A stretch of DNA of 64,000 nucleotides from Obelidium mucronatum (Eukaryota; Chytridiomycota; Chytridiomycetes; Chytridiales; Chytriomycetaceae). Made by a program: the position numbers and the translations under genes. The stretch lies in the NCBI GenBank assembly GCA_025765595.1, contig JAIVFH010000064.1:145305-209304 (forward strand), written 5' to 3'. The notes under the pieces are model-generated. The model ran no database searches, was not told the origin of the DNA, and saw nothing but the letters and a program-made list of their open reading frames with translations. Of the stretch, positions 22,445 to 32,178 are shown one piece after another. Position 1 is the first letter of the stretch, and each line of letters opens with the position of its first letter.

Positions 22445-22464
22445 GTTAGGGTTAGAACCCTAAC
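22445..22464. promoter_or_regulatory. inverted telobox palindrome
   Basis: GTTAGGGTT and AACCCTAAC face each other across two bases, 13 bases upstream of the ATG of the first Cys-rich gene. AACCCTAA (telobox) is a known binding site for telomere-repeat/Myb-type factors in eukaryotic promoters. Its position argues for a promoter element rather than a telomere remnant. Confidence 0.5.
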
Positions 22465-22476
22465 AACCCCACCAAA

Positions 22477-23003
22477 ATGCCGTCCACCTGCGACTCGTTC
22501 CAAAGCAGCAATGAATGCCGTGCTCAATGCATCAACTGCTACGGCGCAGCAGGCGCTTGCAGCATCTCTGAAAACCACTGCACTTTTGACTGCGCCGCTG
22601 GTACTTCTTGGCAATGTGGCCCTCTGCCGTCGAAGTGCCGTCTTCCTGCATTCAATTGTACCCAAACTCTATCGATTGCCAGCTGGCTTGCTCCAAATGC
22701 CCTACCATTAAAAGCTCAGGCTGTGTTCCCTTCAGTCAGAATCTGTCATGCGATCCTGCTTCTCAGACCGCGATTTGTAGTCGAGTGGGACCTGTCACTC
22801 AGAACACAACACTTAAATTTTCAGACTTGAATCCCTTGGCTTTGCCACTTGTAACATTGGCGCCTGTTGAATCGTCGACGACTACTACGGCAAAGTCTCT
22901 CCAGACCGTTTCCATTGAAACCAAGTCTCCACAAACATCTTCTGGAACTCCAAGTGGCGGAATTTTATTGTTGACTCTCTTTGCATGGGCGATATTCCAA
23001 TGA
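22477..23003 (+). CDS. Cys-rich protein with hydrophobic C-terminus, paralogue A
   Basis: Start MPSTCDSFQSSNEC at ATG 22477. Two similar Cys modules (pattern C-x-x-x-C-x-x-C followed by spaced Cys) precede a Ser/Thr-rich stretch and a terminal hydrophobic run (GGILLLTLFAWAIFQ). One base is missing near 22622; the shifted frame then matches the paralogue at 24638-25213 through CQLACSKC, FSDLNPLALP and the tail. The tail could be a GPI-attachment signal or a tail anchor. There is no signal peptide at this ATG, so either an upstream exon is missed or the protein is not secreted. I know no named family with this pattern. Confidence 0.75.
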
Positions 23004-23024
23004 AAAAAAAGATGTGATGTTCTT

Positions 23025-24204
23025 TTACTGCTTGTTTTTCATAACTTCGTAGACAATAAAAATGATTAAAATCAATACCAGAATCGAAACAACAGCAAAG
23101 ATTTTCCATTGAGTCGCTCGCGCATTTGCAGCGTGTCCTGTTGCAATATGGACTTCGTGGATTCCTTTTTCCATATAGTCTACAGCGTTACCGACATTGG
23201 ATTCTGTAACGTCGATCATTTCTTGTTGCGACTTCCAAAAAAAATGATAAAAAAAGTTTGAAAAAGTAGCGACAAAAGAATTACGAAACTCACGTTTATA
23301 AGAGCATGCAATTCCGTCATGATGGATGCAAGTTCATTGAGAGACTGGAGAAGTGTAACCAACTCGTTCTGGCGAGATTCGACTTCTCTCAAGATTTGTC
23401 GATTTGCTGTTAGAGCATCGCTGAAGACGCTTGTTTGGCCCAATTGAATTGCTGCAGAATAGAGAATTCAAAAAAAAAAAAAAACTTGAATACAAAAAAA
23501 AGCGCTCTGTTAAAGTCTCTTACCATTCTCAATTTCAGTTTCAGTTGCTTCGGGATTCACAATTCTGTATTGCCGAGCAAACTCTGTTTTGGTGAACGTT
23601 TGAGTCTCTTTTTGAACATCCATATAGGATTGAGTCAAAGATCGCAGTCTGGCAAGGAGATTTTGGTGTACTCTCTTTCGTTCAATTTTATCACCGCGTT
23701 GAGATTGAAGAAGCATCTTGAGTCCATCACGAGAAAAAGACGTGAGGCACTCCACTTCACTTCTAATCGAGTTCATGCCGTTCGTGATATCTGATATAGT
23801 TGTAGGATGTTCAAGTTGTACTTTTGTGTTTTGATGACATTGCTTTTCAGGAACTCACTTTCGACCTTGGCGATATCGGTTTCGTTTTGAAGCGCCTTTA
23901 GAAACTGCTTCAAATGATAGATTCCGTTTTCAATTCTTGTAAGATAGCCCTCTATCGCTTGACTCTGTCTGTTGAACGTGGCCATGTCCTCAGCCCTGAC
24001 GAGGAGGACAGTGTCTTGTTGAAAGCCGGCCCGATGATGGACAGCACTCTCTGGGCCCGTTGTAAATGCATTCGATTCTTCAATTGGTTTGTATTCGTAG
24101 TTTCTGCTTGGATTGCTCTGTGAATTCAATGTTAGGTTCAGTCGTGTGTCTCTTTGGCATGCTTCTGAGAACATGTATATCAGCACACACCTTGTTGAAA
24201 GCAT
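23025..24204 (-). CDS. syntaxin, Sso/syntaxin-1 type Qa-SNARE
   Basis: Plasma-membrane t-SNARE for exocytosis. Helices of the Habc bundle are in FNRQSQAIEGYLTRIENG and VECLTSFSRDGLKMLL; the family phrase YRIVNPEATETEIENG follows. The SNARE motif spans two exons (ILREVESRQNELVTL; LNELASIMTELHAL; then EMIDVTESNVGNAVDYME) and is followed by the C-terminal anchor FAVVSILVLILIIFIVYEV and MKNKQ stop. Introns lie near 23235-23295, 23453-23522 and 23796-23863. The N-terminal exon is uncertain: the frame can be extended to ATG 24204, but a splice near 24119 is likely. Confidence 0.92.
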
Positions 24205-24637
24205 CTGTTCTGTCGCGGGGGGCCACTAAATGAATGCGATGGTTAGTGCATGCGGTATGGACGTGGGGAGAGTCTACTTTTAACTTGATTCCAAAGTTCG
24301 ACTGTGAGTGAGCCTTGAACCCAAAAAAAAAAAGAATGGGCGATAATGGGAAAAATATGTCGATCATAGATTCAAATAATCAAATTACTGCGTTGTTTAC
24401 AGTTCGACACGTGCAAGGACTCTAACAGCTTGGCTTCAAACTCGAAGTGATTGTTTTAGTGAGAAAAAAAGCTAGTATCTCGTGCTCAAAGCGCGGTTCC
24501 TTCTTCGTCGACAATTTCACAGAGCCGAGAGGCGCAATGAAAGCTTCCAAGAAAAGAAGCGAAAAGCAGGGTTCGCAACCGTTGGTTCGGCTTGTGTCAA
24601 GTGGGGAAAGTGGGATTAAATTTAATTTGTTCCAAAA

Positions 24638-25213
24638 ATGGCCACCCTCCCCCCCGCCTGTGCCGCCTTTCCCGGCAGCAGCGACTGCATCGGCTCCTGC
24701 CAGCGCTGCTTCAAGTCCGGCGGTCCGTGCGAAGCGTCGGCGAACCACTGCCGCTTCGAGTGCGACAAGAGCGGCGCCGCCCTTTGCGCCCCGGCAGCCC
24801 TCGAGGTCTCCCCGCAGTGCGCCGAGCAATTCCCAGAGGCGCCAAGCTGCCAGCTCGCGTGTTCGCGCTGCTCTTCCCCGAGCATCAACGAAATCCTGGT
24901 CTCGAAATTAACCGCCTGCGACACTGCTGCCAGAATGGCCGTCTGCAGCAGCAGCATGATGGGCGGCGCGCCAGTCAGGAACGCGACGATTGCTTTCGCC
25001 GATTTGAATCCGCTTGGCTTGCCCGTGATTGCAGGCGTCGATTCACTTCCAACAATGGTGCTGCCAACGGCTCAACCAACGGGAATTCCCGTTCTTGTCA
25101 CCGCAACAGCCGTCACCTCCATAAAGAGTATCACCTCCATAAAGAGTAACGCGAATATTCATCCCTTTTCTTTTCTTTTGGTTGCAGCTTTGTTCTTTTT
25201 TCGGAAACTTTGA
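24638..25213 (+). CDS. Cys-rich protein with hydrophobic C-terminus, paralogue B
   Basis: A 191-residue unbroken frame from ATG 24638. It aligns over its length with paralogue A: the Cys spacing, NHCRFEC, CQLACSRC and the distinctive FADLNPLGLPV match. The C-terminus (PFSFLLVAALFFFRKL) is hydrophobic and ends in basic residues. A tandem 18-base duplication near 25118-25152 repeats the residues TSIKSI. As in A there is no signal peptide at the ATG. The first two thirds is GC-rich, the tail AT-rich. Tail-to-tail with the PH gene at 25288. Confidence 0.8.
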   Translation: MATLPPACAAFPGSSDCIGSCQRCFKSGGPCEASANHCRFECDKSGAALCAPAALEVSPQCAEQFPEAPSCQLACSRCSSPSINEILVSKLTACDTAARMAVCSSSMMGGAPVRNATIAFADLNPLGLPVIAGVDSLPTMVLPTAQPTGIPVLVTATAVTSIKSITSIKSNANIHPFSFLLVAALFFFRKL

Positions 25214-25287
25214 ATAAATACCAAATTGGAATCACTGTTATGTTATCTTCACATAGAACGAAAACAAGCCGCGAAAAAAATAACCGT

Positions 25288-26436
25288 TTACAAAACCCCC
25301 ATGATTGCTGTTTTGACGCGACGTTTAACCGTCTTTTTGGGTTCAACGGATTTGTCATCAGTCCTACCGTCCAACTTTTTAGATACTTCAAAGAAGATAT
25401 TATCTTCCACAGAGATTTCAGTATCCGCTCTCAAGGTTCCGCCACTATTTCCTTGATAAATTGAAGGATCTGAACCTCGTCGGGGTTGCTACAAAAAGAG
25501 GTTAGACAAAAACCTTGGTGATGGCAATAACAAACAATAATACCGCGCGTCCTTGGTTATGCTGTGACTTTGCCGACTCAGCCGCATTCGCGACTTGTAG
25601 TCGTTGACTCAACACTCTGCGATATTCCTCATGTTGCAGCTGATAATTCGGATTGACTGTGCGGCGTTCATCTCCTTGATGAGAAACAGATCGATTCATT
25701 GGATAAGAATTGTTTCTTGGAGGAAGCATCATCATCACAGATGAAGGAACAGCGGAGGCCGCAAATTTCGCAGCTTCATCAATGCTAGACTTGATTGCGT
25801 GGGTTATAACATCAACCCACAAGTTCTTTGTCGCTATAGTTTTGGAGCAAAGTCTATTTGATGAAAACAGATATTAACACATATTCTGGTAACCAAACAC
25901 AGCCAAGTGCTCACATCCACGATGTCAACAATCCTCCTGTCTCTCCAACAACCTCAAATGCAAGATCAGTCGCTCCTTGAATATTCGTGACAATGTATGC
26001 AGCTGGAGACAGATCGATAGCAGCTAACGGTTTGCCGGTGGTCATTCTTGAAACAAACATGTAAACCGTCCTCGATGCAAGTACAAAGAAACGATCCACA
26101 AGAACTCCTTCTTCGTCGTGTTTTGTTGGCTTAATATAAAGCTCAAGCTGGCCAGACAGGGCAGTGGGAAGGTCTGTATCATAGTTGAGACCAATCGACT
26201 AAATGCAAAAACATACCCAAGAGCTTTGTTATTGTGATTGATTCATCCTTTTTATTTGATGTAGATGGTCTGCGATTCGAATGGCTTCGTGGTGCTCGAA
26301 GTTGGGTGGCTGCATACAAGAGTTAAAAGTTAAAACATAGCAAACCCTCGCTGACCGACAGAGACACACCATTATCGTTGTTGCTGATCGCCAGAGAGAT
26401 TTGATTCATTGTGCGACTCGTTGCTCGAAGTGACAT
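25288..26436 (-). CDS. PH-domain protein 1 of a tandem trio
   Basis: ATG 26436 (MSLRATSRTMNQISL), an intron at about 26312-26371, then further exons. The PH domain is seen in VDRFFVLASRTVYMFVSRM, LAAIDLSPAAYIV, DLAFEVVGETGG and the final helix WVDVITHAIKSSIDEA. The C-terminal tail (LQHEEYRRVLSQRLQVAN, then RRGSDPSIYQ) is charged and probably disordered, ending at TAA 25290-25288. PH domains bind phosphoinositides or proteins; no lipid-specific motif can be assigned. The core resembles the two PH genes upstream, indicating tandem duplication. Confidence 0.75.
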
Positions 26437-26616
26437 TAGACGGATTTTATGTGGGATTGAGCGTTTTTTTTTTGGCCAAGCAGCACAAGCCAATAAGGAA
26501 TCCCACCTCAGTCTTTCAACCCATGAATTAAAATTCAAGTGAGAGATATGGTCCTTTCACATCGAACACTAAATATTCATCTAATTCTATTATCGAAATT
26601 CCCAAACAACTTCCCT

Positions 26617-27978
26617 TTAAAACCCAAACCACTTCTTTGCTCTCGCTGAAAAGCCCAACACCTTCTGCGGTGGTGTGTTTTGAATATTACTAACTGGCGT
26701 CTTTTCCGACTGGGACCTGCCCAACCACGCGACTCCAACACCATTATCAACCTTCCCTCCTCGACCCACAAGCTCCAACAAGTCCTCTTCATCTCTTGCA
26801 GTAGGGGCCTTATTTTCATCTATTCCAAACATCAACTGAGATTTTCTAACCGGCGCGGCAATAAAACGCCACGCATCCTCAAACTCTTGTGAAAGGTGCG
26901 CGTTCGTTGTCGTATCGCTGTTCCGTCGACTCAAAACAGACTTTCTACTCTTAATAGACCGCAACCTCCCCATTCCATGGGCCCCGCCCAACCCCATTTC
27001 ATACACTGTCGGCCCGTCGTAGTCTAACGCATTCGAAACCACAGGAGCAGATGAAAGTCCAAACGCCGAGTCATCTCTAATATTCTGCGGAAGGGCTACT
27101 ACTTCCAAGAACTGATCGTATTCTTGCAGAATGTCAAGATAGCTTGCCGATTCCTCTCCTTCCCTATTGAAACGGCTGTTTGTACTTCCACCAACACTTT
27201 CAGTAGCAGCAGCAGCTCCCATACTCTTGAAATAATTCTGAAGAGCAAACTCAGTTCGACTGTTGATTTTCCCATGCCTCGCCGGTGGCGGTGGCTGCAT
27301 ACTGAAACGGATCGAAGCCTGCTCGATCGCCTTATTAATCAACGTCACCCACATTATATGCGCCGCTTGATTCGGTGTTCGCAAGAGCCAGGACTTGTTT
27401 TCCAGGTTCGAGAATTGACAAGTCTCGACGACTTCGAACGCAAGGGGTGCATTGACTCGCTGCAGTTTCGGTAAAACAAAAGTGGAAGACGATAATTCAA
27501 ATGAATCTAAACAGATTTCATCGGGTTCGGAGCTGGAAAACAGGTACATGGATTCATTGAGTAAAACAAAGAATCGAGGTGCCCAAGGTAGGCTTGATAG
27601 CTGTGCAATGTTGGGGAGTTGAGAAGGGTAAACTACTTGTAGGTGTCCCGAGACGGCTTTTCGTTTCTCTGTTGAAATTTCATAAGGATTGAGGATCAGT
27701 GTTTTTTTAAGGCAAACGGTATCTAATCTATACTCCCAACTCACTCATCAAGTCTGAAACAGTTATGGACACAGTTCCCTTCTGATTAAACTGTCTTGCC
27801 ATGGGTGAAGTGACAGATTCTATGTCAAGTGGCGGAGGAGGGCAAGTCAAAGGGTCAGTTGAAATGACATCCAACTCTACAACCCCCTGGCTTTACCATC
27901 TTGCTGATCTGTCATGAAGTCCGTAAAGCTCTTGTTCAGATCCCACATCAGCGAATCCACATTTCGACGGCGGGACAT
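26617..27978 (-). CDS. PH-domain protein 2, with N-terminal LD-like motif
   Basis: ATG 27978 begins MSRRRNVDSLMWDLNKSF, an LD-like amphipathic helix shared with neighbours. A one-base loss in a G run near 27890 breaks the frame before DVISTDPLTCPPPP. After an intron (about 27690-27755) the PH domain follows: SGHLQVVYPSQLPN, WAPRFFVLLNESMYLFSS, CLDSFELSSS, AFEVVETCQF and IMWVTLINKAIEQAS. The tail contains SYLDILQEYDQFLEV and several RKS phospho-site-like stretches (RSIKSRKSVLSRR) and ends KKWFGF at 26617. Cytosolic adaptor at membranes is the likely role. Confidence 0.78.
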
Positions 27979-28110
27979 GTGCTTGGAAGGAAGGGCTGGA
28001 GTTTGGGTCGCAAAAAAAAATCGTTCCAAGAAAGACTTTTTTAATCAAAAATAAAAAATAATCGATTTGAAAGGTTATTTTACATTATTAATAGTCTGAC
28101 ATGGAGCGTC

Positions 28111-29372
28111 TTAAAATTGTATAAACGCTTTTGCTATTTGAGCTTTTGAAGTGCTCTTCTTTCTCCTGACTTCTGCTCCTGATCCCCCAGATCCCGAGTT
28201 TGTACTCCATGATCTCTGCATAACTGGCTCCGATGGAGCAGATGAAGACCCAAAAACTCCTCCTCCAGGTATACCCGCTTGAGCTAGAGGAGGAGGCGGA
28301 GGATACAAAGCACTCCCAACACTTCCGCTTCCACCGGATGTTGAAACAACTGATTTCCTACTGCCACCAAAGGAGTCAGTCAAACGTTGATTCTGAGTCG
28401 CGTCTTTCCCAGTTAAGTTGCAATTGGAAGTTTGCTGGCGGAGAAAACGATTGTTGTACAGATGATCCAACCGAGTTTGCTCGCGAAATAGCGATAGGAA
28501 CTCCCCTGTATCGTTGATGCTCTTTAAATGCCTGGATGTTTTGCTTTCGCGACACGGCAGTATTCTGTAACAACCAAAATGAGACCAAAAGTTGCCAAAA
28601 AAAAATTCCCCTTTACCTCGCTATCCTGGTCAGCATACTCGTCAAGGTACTCATATAAATCGTCTTCATTTCGTCCAGGCGGCGTCGCAATTCTTATAGA
28701 TTCCATCCAAGTGTCTTTGGCCGTTTTTGACGGCGCCTTTAATCTTTCGAAGCAGAGAGATTAAAAACTCCGTTGCCACTTCACCATAGCCAAAAAACAG
28801 GCCAAGAGAGAAAGAAAGACTCACATCCACGACTTTTGAAAGAATCCATCTGCAACTTCAAACGCCATTGGGTTCCCCGGCAAATATCCCAATGACGGGA
28901 TCGCCTCTGTCTGGCTTGTGATTTTGAATTGATCCAACACAGGTTCGGCTGGATCCGATGAGACAAACATGAACAGCGTATCTGAAGTGAGGATAAAGAA
29001 TCGAGGGACCCATGGGACTGCATTCTTTTTGGTTTGGTTGAGGGGATCGGGGTGTGTTGGTGGGATCACTTCCATTGTTCCCGAGAGCGAGTTTGGTAGC
29101 TGCAGTACTTGGGATACCGTTTTCGGTTCGTTTGGATGCGATCCTGGATGGTTGGGGTTAGGGGTTGTTGCGTTGAGCGAGTTTCGATGGTTGGATGGTA
29201 TAAGAAGATGGTGTGTGGCGTAAAAGCTGCTTGGCCGTCAATGCCAGACAGACGATTCGCGGATTATCCACTAGAAGACGCCAGCAATTCATTCAGACAG
29301 TTATTTACCTGTTTTGATCTCATCCAGACTGGCGTCGAGGTCTTTCAAAAGATTGTCGAATTCAGTTGGCAT
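28111..29372 (-). CDS. PH-domain protein 3, with LD motif and D-D-x-Y motif
   Basis: ATG 29372 starts MPTEFDNLLKDLDASLDEI, close to the paxillin LD consensus. After an intron (about 29263-29302) comes a basic, Pro-containing linker, then the PH domain: WVPRFFILTSDTLFMFVSS, VLDQFKITSQ and AFEVADGFFQKSW. A later exon carries NEDDLYEYLDEYADQDSE, the second motif shared with the family at 33.5-41.2 kb. The tail is Ser/Gly-rich and ends AKAFIQF at 28111. At least one frame break occurs near 29160 in the linker. Confidence 0.76.
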
Positions 29373-29439
29373 TTTTTTTTTCAAGAGCAAAGCATTATTG
29401 TGCCCCTTTTAAAAAGCAGACCAAAACAGCAATAAAAAC

Positions 29440-29575
29440 GATTCTAAACTCTATTAATTATCTACTTCTTATCTCACTCTATCAATGCACTCTACTATCT
29501 ATTCTATCATTGTCCATTACTACTGCTATGCTCTACTCTTCTATACTCTACTCTACTCTACCAGTTAACACGTCA
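29440..29575. repeat. low-complexity CTCTA/CTATC-rich tract
   Basis: Imperfect repeats of CTCTA, CTATT and CTATC lie downstream of the first PAS-kinase-like gene. A reverse-complement-like tract (GTAGAGTAG-rich, 53110-53200) lies downstream of the second copy, consistent with the segmental duplication. Confidence 0.6.
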
Positions 29576-29653
29576 AATACTTTGCACACAAGACACAACT
29601 CAATGATCCAAGAACCAAACATAGGAAAAAACGAAAAAAATTCGTGCCGAAAC

Positions 29654-31552
29654 TTAGAGCAAGTAATCACTGTCAGATTCAGCAACCCAGTCCACCCACT
29701 CATGGGCGAGTATCTTTAAAACTCGCAATTAGTAAAAATGATTATACTTGAGATTTCCCAAGATCTAACCTCTGAGATGGTGATTCTCTCGGTGGGGTTG
29801 TACTTAAGCATTTTCTTGATCAAATCTCTGCATCCTGACAACATGAAACATTTCTAAGCCTAAAGTATTCCAGAATGCCCATTTAATTTTCTTGATCTTA
29901 CCAAAAATGCGTCGATCCGATGCAAGGCTTATGGGAATGCGATATTCCCCACAAGATATCTCATCCACACTGTCAAACGGATTCACTCCATACAGCATAG
30001 TGTACAGAAGTACACCGAGAGCCCTGAAATAAATTCAAGTTTCAAAACGAATTTATCCTGTTTAAGAAGCAGTTTTGGCTTACCAGATATCGGCTTCGGG
30101 CCCTCTGTATGCTTTTCCTGCGATGATTTCGGGACTAGCGTATTGCTCAGTTCCGCAAAACTCTTTAAAGTAGTTGGTTTCTTTTTCTGGCACGAGGCAA
30201 GCACCTCCAAAGTCAATAAGGCGGACGTTGTAATTTTCATCAAGGACGATATTCTCGTCCTTGATGTCACGATGCACAAGGCCCATTCCGTGAAGGTAGG
30301 CAATGGCCAGGGCGACTTGCTTAAAGATCATTCGCGCAAGTGATTCGGGAATTTGCTTATCTGTTAAGAAGTCAAGAATAAGGATCAATTGGTGGGAATG
30401 AAAAAATGATGTTGGTTGAATGATGTTGGTTGAACGGCTTACATTGCTCTACTCAAATGAATGAGATTAGCGACCAATCAATACAAGAAAATCTTACACA
30501 TACCAATGCAACCAAACAAGTCACGTGAGCCATTAATAGAAATGGCGCTGTCGCCTTCCGTCGCTCCCCATTCCAATCCATGAAGCTCAGTAACCAAGAG
30601 GATGAACCCCGAAGAAGGTGCTTGGAAGTGACCAACATACTTGATGATGTTTTCATGGTTCAATCCTTGAAGCACCGCAATTTCGGTTGGGATAGGGATT
30701 TGTTGGCCAGGTCAGTCACCCAAGAGCTTTTTGGGACAAACTTGCGTTTAATAAACTTGACGGCAACCTGTGGTTGTCCATATGTGTTTTCATGTTTGAG
30801 AATAGGTCCCAAAAGAAAGAACGACTTGGTACTAACCTCAGTACCGTCAGCAAGGCTTGTCGCTGCAACCACAAAACCAAACCCGCCTTGACCCAACATC
30901 CCACCGACTTTGTACTGCTCAAAGAACAATTTATGGTGGATTTTCTCATGATTTATTTGAAGGTTGAACTTTTCCTCTTCTGAAAGAGGAGCCTTGAGTG
31001 GCTTCGGGGACGGTTTTGGTTCAATCGTGGAAATCAACGTCAGTTTTGGCAAAGATTGAGCTTTGGGTGTTTGACTTTGACACGGTTTAATATCTGATTT
31101 TGAGCGCCGATCGGAGCGAGTAGCAAGTTGAAACCATGCGAATGGCGCCTTTAACTGGGGTTCAATGGGGGAAACTTTGGATGGCGAAGTAGATTGATCA
31201 AGGGAATTCTTTGTCACCATATCTTCTGATTTTGAGTCACGGTTAAAGCAGCTGATAATTTAGACCATACAGGCAAGGCAGTAGAGGATTTTTTTGATTT
31301 TGGCTGCAGATTACTGGCAATGTCAGTGTCAGGTGTACTTTCACGAGTCTTGTTGGGTACGATTTTACACAACCAGGGATGGGGAGAAGAAGATTTCAAT
31401 TTCAGACACGCGTTAAGTTCAACGGCAGCACTGGCTTCGGCAGTTGGAGCGGGGTTCAAGGTAACTTCAAGTTCAGGGCAATCATCAATATCGGCAGCAC
31501 TACAGCAAGATTGAGCAAACCACACGGCAACTTTCTGGGAAAAGTTGGTCAT
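29654..31552 (-). CDS. PAS-kinase-like Ser/Thr kinase, copy 1
   Basis: Six exons: 30837-31552, 30504-30767, 30084-30360, 29902-30023, 29770-29834 and 29654-29713. The kinase domain has GQGGFGFVV, VAVKFIKRKF, HRDIKDENIVLD, RLIDFGGA, FCGTEQYASPEI, AYRGPEADIW, LGVLLYTML and NPFDS. HRDIKDENIV with YRGPE is typical of PAS kinase (PASK/Psk). No PAS domain is visible; instead a 250-residue Ser/Pro-rich N-terminus begins MTNFSQKVAVWFAQSCC. One base is missing near 31253; the paralogue at 51213 confirms the shifted reading (WSK then F-x-R). It ends HEWVDWVAESDSDYLL. Head-to-head with the SEC14-GOLD gene at 32179. Confidence 0.85.
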
Positions 31553-31631
31553 ATTATACAGGTATATGATCGTGTATCTTGGAATGAAAAGAACGCGTTT
31601 TAGTTAAAAAACAAGGGGAGTTGAAGGCCAG

Positions 31632-31720
31632 CAGCGTACCAAAATCTGGGATTTTCGCGTTTTAATTCTGACAATTCTTTTCTTACTGGGGTGCAGTGTG
31701 ATGATCACAAAAGGATTAAC
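31632..31720. promoter_or_regulatory. conserved promoter block shared with the inverted copy
   Basis: The reverse complement of this segment matches 51046-51135 almost base for base (for example TCCTTTTGTGATCATCACA, then GCACCCCAG, then GAAAAGAATTGTCAG). It contains the palindrome TGATCA. It lies between the divergent kinase and SEC14-GOLD genes in both copies, so it is probably part of a bidirectional promoter. Confidence 0.75.
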
Positions 31721-32178
31721 AATAAAAATGAGAATATTCAACGAGAATGGATGCATTCATCTTGCACTAATCGCGTTGTTTGTGTGAGACAGATATTAGT
31801 CCATCTCGAGTTATAAAATAAGAACTACTTTCGAACTCAACAAACTGTTTGATACAGCGACTCTTGGGGCTGTTTGCAGAGGATCATTCTTCAGGTCTGA
31901 GCTCTGATTCTGTTGGCACTCTCAAAGGACTCAACCCGCGATAACGCAATACGCTTATTGCATGGTGAATTTGTAGTTGTGTTCGGAAGTTCACACAGTC
32001 TGCTACAGAATTGCTCCGCCATAAACCCAATTCCACTGAATACCGGCGGAATTTGCTTGCACATGTGATGATCAAATAGATACATTTATAGGGAAGCTGC
32101 ATGGCGTCATTCATTGATTCGAGGCTTAGCTTTTCCGACCTTTAAATTAATCAAAAAAAGACCCAAAAAAATCCTTCA

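Noticed and set aside
22440..22470. Interstitial telomere or chromosome fusion point
   Set aside because: Only two TTAGGG-like units in inverted form and directly at a promoter; too short for a telomere remnant.
24447..24911. Overlapping plus-strand frames around the second Cys-rich gene
   Set aside because: GC-rich coding DNA keeps other frames open; only the 24638-25213 frame matches the paralogue.
29440..29575. Transposon terminal repeat
   Set aside because: The CTCTA-rich tract is simple sequence; no transposase frame or target-site duplication is visible.
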